Shown here: in pieces, positions 56,391 through 64,000 of the stretch | Layout of the letters: every line of letters starts with the position of its first letter | Numbering within the stretch: the first letter of the stretch is position 1 | NCBI GenBank assembly: GCA_015143295.1 | Contig: CM026562.1 | Coordinates: forward strand, 12,366,041-12,430,040 | Length of the DNA stretch: 64,000 nt | DNA from: Tetracentron sinense | Lineage: Eukaryota; Streptophyta; Magnoliopsida; Trochodendrales; Trochodendraceae | Reading direction: 5' to 3' | Made by a program: the position numbers and the translations under genes | Notes under the pieces: model-generated | What the model saw: the letters and a program-made list of their open reading frames with translations, nothing else | Database searches by the model: none | What the model was told of the DNA's origin: nothing

Positions 56391-59300
56391 CTATTCAAAT
56401 AACTCCGGGTACTTCGCTTTGATTTCGGCTTCACGCTCCCATGTGGCCTCTTCCCGAGTATGATGTTGTCATTGTACGAGCACCAATGAGATCGTCTTAT
56501 TGCGAAGCACTTGATCTCTCCGATCCAATATATGAACCGGCTTCTCAACCAAAGTGAGATCCTCTCGGATTTTCAACGGTTCCAACTCTAGGACATGTGA
56601 AGGGTCCGCAATGTACTTCCGAAGCATAGACACATGGAAAACGTTGTGAACTGCGGCCATGTGAGGCGGAAGAGCTACCCTGTAAGAAACTTCACCAACT
56701 TGCGTGATGATCTCAAACGGGCCAACATATCGAGGACTAAGCTTGCCTCGCCTGCCAAATCTCATAACTCCTTTGCTAGGAGATACCTTCACAAAGACTT
56801 GATCCCCAACCCGGAGTTCCAAGTCCCTGCGGCACACGTCCGCATAGCTCTTTTGGCGGTCTTGAGCGGCTTTCAACCGATCCCGGATGATCTTGACTAT
56901 ACTAGCAGTTTGCTCGATCAACTTCGGACCCAACACCTTTCTTTCTCCTACCTCATCCCAATAGAGAGGAGACCTGCAGCTTCGCCCATATAAGGCCTCA
57001 AATGGTGCCATTTGGATCCTCGCCTGATAGCTATTATTTAGGCGAATTCAACCAAAGGCAGGCGTTCTTCCCAACTGCCCTTGAAATCCAACATACACGC
57101 CCGAAGCATGTCTTCGATAACTTGGTTTACTCTCTCAGTTTGTCCATCTGTCTGTGAATGAAAGGCGGTGCTGAAATCAAGTCGGGAACCCATAGCTTCC
57201 TGAAAACTTTTCTAGAATCTTGACGTGAATCTTGGATCCCGATCTGACACAATACTGATTGGCACCCCGTGTAGCCTAACCACTTCCTTGATATAAAGTG
57301 CGGCCAACTGACTAGAGTTGAAAGTAGTTCAGTAAGGCAAGAAGTGCGTGGACTTTGTTAAACGATCCACCACAACCCATATCGCATCTGAGTTCCTTGC
57401 CATCCTTGGCAATCCCACAATGAAGTCCATGGATATGTGCTCCCATTTCCACTCGGGATCGGGAGAAACTGCAATAGACCGGCGGGTCTCAAGTGCTCTA
57501 CCTTCACCTGCTGGCACACTAAACACCGTGCTACATACTCTGCAACATCCCTCTTTATATTCCGCCACCAAAAGTGACTCTTGAGGTTCCGGTACATTTT
57601 TGTACCCCCTGGATGCACTGTGTACTTTGCCCGGTGGGCCTCATCCAAAATTTCTCGTCGTAGATCCGCATTGGCCGGAACACACAGCCTTCCTTTAAAC
57701 GTAGTAGCACCTTGGCTAGTGATAGAAAAGTCCTCACTACCCTTGGCAACTTCCTTGTCCCGGTAAGCCAACAAGTCAGTATCCATAGCTTAATACTCTT
57801 GGATCAAATCTATAATGTACGGCCGAACCGTAACATTTTCCAAAACAGGACCACGGATACTATCATTCACACTGATGTCCAGATTAGCCAAGTCTTCCAA
57901 TAACTTCCATTCTTGCACCAACATGTGTGCCAATAAACCTGAAGGTCTTCTACTCAAAGCGTACGCCACTACATTCGCTTTGCCCGGGTGGTATTGGATG
58001 GTGCATTCATAGTCTTTCAAAAATTCCATCCAACGCCTTGCCTTAGGTTTAGCTCTTTTTGGGAAAAGAGGTACTTGAGGCTCTTGTGATTCGTGAACAC
58101 ATAGAACTCTACCCCATAAAGGTAATGGCACCAAATCTTGAGTACAAACACGACTGCGGCAAGTTCCAAGTCGTGCATGGGATAATTCATTTCATGCTCC
58201 TTCAATTGCCTGGATGCATAGGCAATGACTTTCTTGTGTTGCATGAGCACACACTCATGTTCAACATGCGAGGCATCACTGTACACCTCATAACCACCAT
58301 GTCCGGATGGCACTGTAAGGACGGGGGCCGTGGTAAGCCTCTTCTTCAGTTCCGTGAAACTGATCTCACACTTATCACTCCATACAAATTTCACATTCTT
58401 CCTTGTCAAATAAGTGAGCGGTGCCGCAAGGCTGGAGAAACGCAAGGCTGGAGAAACCCTCTACGAATCTCCTGTAGTAGCCTGCCAACCCAAGGAAACT
58501 GCGTATCTCTGTGACACTCTTGGGCCTTGCCCAACTCATGACTGCCTCTATCTTCTTTGGATCTACCGATATGCCTTCCGCAGAAACAACGTGGCCTAGG
58601 AATGCCACCTCTTCCAATCAAAATTCACACTTGCTAAGCTTGGCATACAGCTTGTGCTCTCTCAGCATTTCCAAAGCAAGGCGAAGATCTCACATGTGAT
58701 CTTCCCGTGTCTGGGAGTACACCAAGATATCGTCGACAAACACGATCACACATAGATCTAGATATGGCCTGAACACCCGATTCATTAAATCCATAAAGGC
58801 TGTCGGCGCATTTGTGAGACCAAAAGGCATCACCAAGAACTCGTAGTGTCCGTATCGAGTCCGAAAAGCAGTTTTAGGCACATCCTCGGCCTTAATCTTC
58901 AATTGGTGATAACTCGACCAAAGATCGATCTTTGAGAAAAATCTTTCTCCTTTCAACTGATCGAACAAGTCATCAATTCTAGGCAATAGATACCTATTCT
59001 TTATAGTGACCTTGTTCAATTGACGGTAATCGAAGCACATCCGCATCGAGCCATCCTTCTTCTTAACAAATAACACCGGGGCACCCCACGGTGAGACACT
59101 TGGTAGAATGAAACCAAGGCCTTGTAATTCCTCCAACTGAGTCTTCAACTCCTTGAGTTCAATAGGGGCCATTCTATACGGAGCCCTGAATATAGGAGCT
59201 GTGCCTGGTGCAAGCTCGATCACAAACTCAATCTCCCTGTCTGGAGGCAATCCTGGCAACTCCTCTGGAAATACATCCAGAAATTCACTCATGACCGGGA

Positions 59301-59729
59301 TAGTCGAAGAGTCCTTTGCCTTGGGGTTCGCTAAGCTTAGTGCCGCAAAGCGAGCGATATCTCTACTTCTCAACCCCCGAAAATGAAATGGCTTGCCTTC
59401 CACTGGCCGGAAGAACACCATCTTTTCGAAACAAGCCACATGCCCATGATGTGTTGCCAACCAATCCATTCCCAAGATGACATCGAAGTCTTGAAATCTG
59501 AGGATGATTAGATCAACCGCCAACTCGTGGCTCCCCACTTGAACCACACTATTTCTACACACTTTATCTGCTACTACTGTTTTGTCGAGAGGAGTCGAAA
59601 CGGCTAACTCCGGTTCCAGCTGGCTAGGCTCGAATGAAATGCCTTGAGAGAAACTCGGCGATATGAATGAATGAGTAGACCCGATGTCGATCAATACTCG
59701 AGCTAAACATTCATTGACTAGTAAGGTTC
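56391..59729 (-). pseudogene. Gypsy-2 pol exon: protease, RT, RNase H, integrase, chromodomain
   Basis: Starts right after the intron ([15 protein letters not shown]; the active site reads DIG). Protease-RT frame to 58690: [44 protein letters not shown] and [13 protein letters not shown]. Then thumb and RNase H (58617-58017; [16 protein letters not shown]) with a 15-base local duplication near 58440; integrase zinc region (YTVHPGGTKMYRNL, CLVCQQVK), core (MDFIVGLPR near 57410; FTSRF-like), C-terminal domain (57011-56469) and chromodomain end EEATWEREAEIKAKYPELF with stop at 56391. Breaks: stops near 56485 (TGA for Trp) and 57785, and frameshifts near 58680, 58450, 58030 and 57480. Confidence 0.9.
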
Positions 59730-59874
59730 CTGAAAATTTAGCTAGCTAAGTCAATCCATACATCAACAGCGTATACATATAGATACATAGATATATATAA
59801 CATGCCATATACGTACACAAGGAATAAGGCACACCATAATAATCGCGGTTAAATGAATAACTCTAAACGCGTAC
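59730..59874 (-). other. Putative 145-bp intron between gag and protease (Gypsy-2)
   Basis: Minus strand: GTGCAAG|GTACGCG...GCTAAATTTTCAG|GAACC. Splicing gives [15 protein letters not shown] in frame, the same phase-1 position as in Gypsy-1. TTGACTTAG, about 25 bases before the 3' site, is a fair branch-point match. Unspliced, the gag frame stops after QGTRLELFI and the pol frame has a TAG near the 3' end, so neither readthrough nor a frameshift at the overlap would yield Gag-Pol. Confidence 0.75.
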
Positions 59875-61123
59875 CTTGCACCACATCATCGGATGCAAGT
59901 GCATCACCCTCTGTCAAGGCAAAAAATCACCCCTGATTCGCCTGGCGAGGCGGAGGTGCAGACCGTGCAGGATGAGATGACCACTGATATGATCCTGTTG
60001 GGCGTGCTGGGGGCCTAATAACTTGAGACTAGCCTGGTAAATGCCGGGTAGGGCACTCCCTAATTATATGGCCCTGGCGACCGCAATGATAACATCCACC
60101 CGATGCTCTTCGGCAATCTCCTGCCGGATGCCTTCGGCCGCATGAGGTGCAGACCTCATATGTGTAAGTCGGAGGGTCCAGAGGTGTAGCGTATCTCGCC
60201 ACATGAGGTGCAACTGGCCGTGGGACTGGAAGAGCCTGAGGTCGTGGTGCCTGAGGCATGTACGACAGTGGGACTGGGGGTGCATAAGATGGCCTCATCG
60301 ATGGTGCTGGCCACGTATACTGATAAGGACCAGTCTGGGCCCGCCTCTCCGGTGGTGCTGAACTACCAGGTTGGCCTCTCGCCAACTCCCTCTTCTTGGA
60401 CATGGTCTCTGAATTGACCTCGACCAATAAGGCCTTGTCTACTACCTCATGGTAGGTAGCATGTCTGAAAATCGAGACCTTCTCTATGATAACATCCTTG
60501 AGCCCTTGCTCAAAACTTCTCGCCTTCATTGCCTCGGTGGCAACCATGTGAGTCGCAAAGCGTGATAGCTCCGAGAACTTGGCCTCATATTGTGCTACTC
60601 ACATCGAACCTTGCTCAAGGTTGATTAATTCTCTCTGTTTCTTTTCCCGAGCTCCAATCAGAAAATACTTCTTATAAAAAGTATCCTTGAACTCCTCCCA
60701 AGTCCAAGGTTGACCCTGCATAGTCAAATCCCGTGTCCTCAATGCGGACAGCCACCAATGGTGGGCCTTGCCCTCTAGCATGAAAACTGCCCATGCCACT
60801 TTCTCTTCCTCTGTCGGCGAGAGAACTGCGAATATTTTCTCCACTTGGAGAATCCATGCCTCTGTGGCAAGAGGGTCCACGCTCCCTTGAAAAGATGGAG
60901 GCCTTAATCTCCGAAACGCCTCGACTCCAGTGGTACGATGTACTGGAGCTGCGGGCGGTGGAGTAGGTGCCGCTGATGATGGAATAGTCTACCAAGCCGC
61001 CAGGATGGCGAGAGTCTCAACAATAGAGCCTAAGACCTGGGAGAGGTCCGGCTGCTCAACCTCATTTGGAGAAGAAGATGAAGCTCGGGTATGTGGTCCA
61101 CGACCCCGTGTGCCCCCTCTCAT
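59875..61123 (-). pseudogene. Gypsy-2 gag (exon 1), four nonsense codons
   Basis: Starts MRGGTRGRGPHTRA at 61123. Retrotrans-gag domain (WILQVEKIFAVLS, FMLEGKAHHWW, TFYKKYFLIGAREKK, ELINLEQGSM), linker rich in Pro/Tyr, Cys-His motifs CTSCGRRHPAGDC and CYHCGRQGHIIREC, and end SDDVVQ at the donor site. Stops near 60990, 60602, 60030 and 59928 all fit CAG or CGA changed to TAG or TGA, i.e. C-to-T. Otherwise the frame is conserved, so the element died by point mutation. Confidence 0.88.
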
Positions 61124-61476
61124 GACTAATGTCCAGAGAACAATAGCACCACATGAGTCTAACTTGAAACCACAATTTGTCGCATTGGTTCAACTCATCA
61201 TAATTCAATTGTATAAATTATATAATAATAGCATACATCACATCAAGTCATCGGAGTATTTATCATATTATACTTTGGTGTTCTAGCGTCTCTAACACCC
61301 GTACTTGGTTGAAACAACCGTTTTAAACTAAGACTAAAGTTTAGTCTTATACTTGGAATCATGACTCGCTTCCGGCTTACTTCCTCACTTGTTTCCCAAC
61401 ATATGCTCTTGTCAAGCCGTGGTATAAGATTCTACGTGACCCTAAAGACCTAAAGCCTAGGCTCTGATACCACTTC
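61124..61476 (-). mobile_element. Gypsy-2 leader and primer-binding site
   Basis: TGGTATCAGAGC on the minus strand at 61461-61472, four bases (GAAG) from the LTR. The leader is ~340 bp with no ORF. Layout is the same as in Gypsy-1 copy 2. Confidence 0.88.
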
Positions 61477-61901
61477 TGTCGCGACCCAAAACCCACCCTA
61501 GGAGTTAGAGTGAATCTTGGATGACTTGTCATGACCTACATGACATGCTTGGCAAACCATCCTGCAAAACACACTGAGCATATACAATAGAGGACAAAAA
61601 TAGCAGAAACATACTCTAACATAGTATAGCGGAAGACAAATCAAACCTCTATGTATATACATGATCCAAGTTTGTACAAGAGTGAAATCAAAAGAAAGTG
61701 CAGACATGCCCGCCAAAATACATGATATAAATCTCTCATGCTCACCCACAGCTAACCACTCAGAATCTACCATAACCTAATAGTAGCCCTCGCCCTGAGG
61801 TTCCTCCATAGGCTCCTCAGCGTACTCCTCCTCCACTCATGGGCCAGGAGCACAGTTGTCAAAAGGAGCAGCCGCTCCACTATCACCTGCCGATATAAGA
61901 A

Positions 61902-61933
61902 GTACGGCTGAGCATGGAATACTCAGCGGGTAC
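61902..61933 (-). other. Conserved leader hairpin (Gypsy-2)
   Basis: GTAC-G-GCTGAG (61907-61912), loop CATGGAATA, CTCAGC (61922-61927), GG-GTAC. Same as Gypsy-1 although much of the surrounding LTR differs. Confidence 0.55.
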
Positions 61934-63110
61934 CAAACACTAACCAACAGCCATGGCAAAGCAATAACCATATAAGGTAGGAAGCAATTTATATCATAAC
62001 AGGAAAGTAAGGCAGTATATAGTCATGCTTGTATTTCGTAAAAGCCGATAAAACCCTTGAAACCTTGTGCACTTGACTTGACTTAAGATACCATTTTCGT
62101 ACTTGAAAACTTGTCTATTGTGCTATACGTGTCATGCCATGTCATGCGTGTCATGCTTGTATCATGCTTACTTGCTCAGAAAATACACTACTTGAGAGGG
62201 AAGGGAGACCCTTCTTCCTAAATGTTCATGTCATGTCATGCTTGCTTGCTCGGAAAAGTAAACTACTTGTGAGGGAAGGGAGACCCTTCTTCCTAAATGT
62301 TCATGCCATGCCATGCTATGTTCTTGCCAAAAGCGAGGTAAAACATATCGTAGGATATGTCCTACCTCTAAGTCTCTTTCTAGAAAATACCGATAAAACA
62401 TGTCATGCATGCCGTGCTCGTGGGACCGTGTATAATTAAATATGACAATTGTATTGAGAACACTTCAATTGATCAATAATTAAATCAAACCAATAAGCAT
62501 TTAATCTATCAAGAAGTTCACACATACATTTTCTCAAATAAAGCATCATCTTCTTCATTGAGGCATTTCATCAAACACTTGGTATGTGCATTATGGTTGA
62601 TACCTAAATCTTGGATTTCTAGGTGTGTTAAGCTCATAGCATACATGTACGTTTGTTATTGGTCCAATACCCTTCCCATTTCATTCATTCCAACAAACAC
62701 ATGGCATCCAATCGCCCATTCACATCCAACATCCATCCATCCATTCTCCTTATCTTGTTTAGAAATTTAGGGAAAATCATCAAATGAAAGAAAACAAGGA
62801 GAATAGGTGAACTAGAAGGTTAGTATAGGGTACCGACCTCAATAGAGCGAAGAAAACCCTCGAAGTGGCTCGTGGAAGGCGTTGCCTAGCTTGGAAGAGA
62901 ACTCCACGTGGTGCTTGAGCTTGGATTAGGAAGACCTTGAGATTTGGGGGAGAAATGTGGAGTTAATCCTTCACTCCAATCCAAAATCCTCTTGGAAAAC
63001 CCCTTTTTCCTCTCCCTTCTATTCCTCTCCTCTAGGTTAGCAAAACCTCCAAATGAAAACCCTCAAATAGATCAAGGGTTAAAACCCTCAATTTTGGAAT
63101 CTGCTACCGC

Positions 63111-63373
63111 ATGCGATCGATCGCACACTTATCTCCGATCGATCGTAGGTCCTTGCAATCGATCGCACCTGGATGCGATCTATCGCACATGAACCCAAAC
63201 ATTTCTGGTCTGATTTTCCCCTGCATGCGATCGATCGCATACTCTTGCGATCGATCGCAGATCCCTGCGATCTATCACAACTGGGGATCCATCTATCGCA
63301 TATGACCCCGAGAGTTTGGAACCCATTTCGCCTGCATGCGATCGATCGCACCTGACTTGCGATCGATCGCACC
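63111..63373. repeat. Palindrome array TGCGATCGATCGCA (Gypsy-2 5' LTR U3)
   Basis: About ten sites, the same order as in the 3' LTR array at 55680-55945, with a few substitutions between the two (for example TTGCGATTGATCGCA against TTGCAATCGATCGCA). Confidence 0.8.
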
Positions 63374-63732
63374 CTTCAAATTTTGTCTTTTTCTCATTTT
63401 TTTCCCAACTTTAGTAATTTGGCCATAACTTTTGACAAGGTTGCCTGATTTTGACGATTCAACTTGCGTTGGATTCGTCTTTCGAAAAGGAACATTCTTG
63501 ACATTTCAGAATTTTATTTCTTCTTTATTTATTGAAAAAATTGCCCCTAAAGTTGACTGATCCGTAAATAAAATTCAGTAACTTGGGTTTTCGACATATC
63601 CGACTTGGGAACACTACCTTTTAACACTTAGAGTTCTTTAAATTTTCTCATTTCATAGAAATAGGAGGATTACAGAGGCAAAAATGCATTGGCATGAGTT
63701 CCAATACATAGCAAAAGTTCTGGGGCTCTACA

Positions 63733-64000
63733 TTCCGCCTTGATCTTTAGCTAATGATACCCCGATCTAAGATCAATTTTGGAGAAAAATCTCGCTCCCT
63801 TTAGTTGGTCAAATAGTTCGTCTATCCACGGCAAAGGATAACGATTTGTGATAGTTACCTTGTTCAACTGCCGGTAATCTATGCACATTCTTATCGACCC
63901 GTCCTTCTTCTTTACAAAGAGGACCGGAGCTCCCCACGGCGAGACACTTGGTTGGATGAAAGCCAAGTTGTTGTAACTCCTCAATCTGCTTCTTCAATTC
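63733..64000 (-). pseudogene. Gypsy-1 copy 1 RT, N-terminal part (runs off right edge)
   Basis: The minus strand encodes [51 protein letters not shown] and [13 protein letters not shown], the first half of RT, ending at the TTCCG duplication. It joins the RT half at 47256. Gag, protease and the 5' LTR of this copy lie beyond the window. A stop follows the GYH region (TAG in 'gcTAAtgat' reading), typical of this decayed copy. Confidence 0.88.

Larger units (their letters stand above)
47257..63732 (-). mobile_element. Gypsy-2 element inserted in Gypsy-1 copy 1 (TSD TTCCG), itself split by Gypsy-1 copy 2
   Basis: Plus-strand left end TGTCGCGACCC and right end GGGGCTCTACA, with TTCCG at 47252-47256 and 63733-63737. 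The host RT gene continues exactly across the two flanks. Order on the minus strand: 5' LTR 61477-63732, PBS 61461-61472, gag 61123-59875, intron, pol 59729-56391, polypurine tract (56300-56316), 3' LTR 56299-54545 and 47614-47257. The 3' LTR is interrupted by Gypsy-1 copy 2 and an assembly gap. Confidence 0.92.
61477..63732 (-). mobile_element. Gypsy-2 5' LTR
   Basis: Plus-strand ends TGTCGCGACCC and GGGGCTCTACA, 2.26 kb. In element order: U3 conserved block (63430-63489), palindrome array (63111-63373), CT-rich leader (62980-63040), two hairpin units (62175-62320) and the conserved leader hairpin (61902-61933). The right flank TTCCG is the target duplication. Confidence 0.93.

Noticed and set aside
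1-64000. tRNA, rRNA or host protein genes
   Set aside because: Both strands were searched by eye for tRNA arms, rRNA-like blocks and non-transposon protein motifs; none was found. Small non-coding RNAs cannot be excluded without computation.

Overview
The window is eukaryotic, almost certainly nuclear heterochromatin of a flowering plant (probably a eudicot; the species cannot be read from the sequence). No host gene, tRNA or rRNA was found. Nearly every base belongs to nested LTR retrotransposons: Ty1/copia, and Ty3/gypsy of the chromodomain-bearing chromovirus type, each primed by the plant initiator-Met tRNA site TGGTATCAGAGC. One 5'-truncated LINE is also present. Target-site duplications (TSDs) found by eye let several insertions be ordered.

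Layout. 1-3339: two LTRs of a SIRE-like copia family (Copia-1) in opposite orientation. 3340-12690: a minus-strand Copia-1 body (gag, pol, then an env-like ORF), with a 2.2 kb solo gypsy LTR at 9756-11975 (TSD CTGGC) splitting gag. 13026-14236: LINE 3' fragment with poly(A) and TSD. 14430-15282 plus 36710-41848: a second copia (Copia-2, plus strand) whose 5' LTR is split by a Gypsy-3 complex at 15283-36704. That complex holds a damaged element (E1), a 2 x 2.1 kb inverted LTR repeat, and a young element (E2) carrying a solo Gypsy-1 LTR at 27707-29971 (TSD AAAAA). 42226-64000: three-level nesting on the minus strand. Gypsy-1 copy 1 (from 42226, running out of the window) is broken in reverse transcriptase by a Gypsy-2 element (47257-63732, TSD TTCCG). 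The 3' LTR of that element is in turn broken by Gypsy-1 copy 2, which ends at 54544 and whose left end lies behind a 98-N gap.

The parts fit into a few working elements. Gypsy-1 and Gypsy-2 encode Gag, protease, reverse transcriptase/RNase H, integrase and a C-terminal chromodomain. Both carry what looks like a 136-145 bp spliceable intron exactly between gag and protease; the unspliced RNA would give Gag only and the spliced RNA Gag-Pol. Their LTRs have a U3 with palindrome arrays and a long leader with tandem hairpins and one conserved hairpin. Gypsy-3 is a non-autonomous derivative: both copies share the same loss of the RT core and integrase core.

The most interesting signals are: (1) a tandem hairpin array in the Gypsy-1 LTR whose stems co-vary in a way that makes sense only in the element's own RNA strand; (2) the gag/protease intron; (3) family-specific palindrome arrays in the LTR promoters, with a similar array ahead of the env-like ORF; (4) the Gypsy-3 inverted LTR repeat, which could give hairpin RNA and may be an integrated cDNA with two U3 ends.
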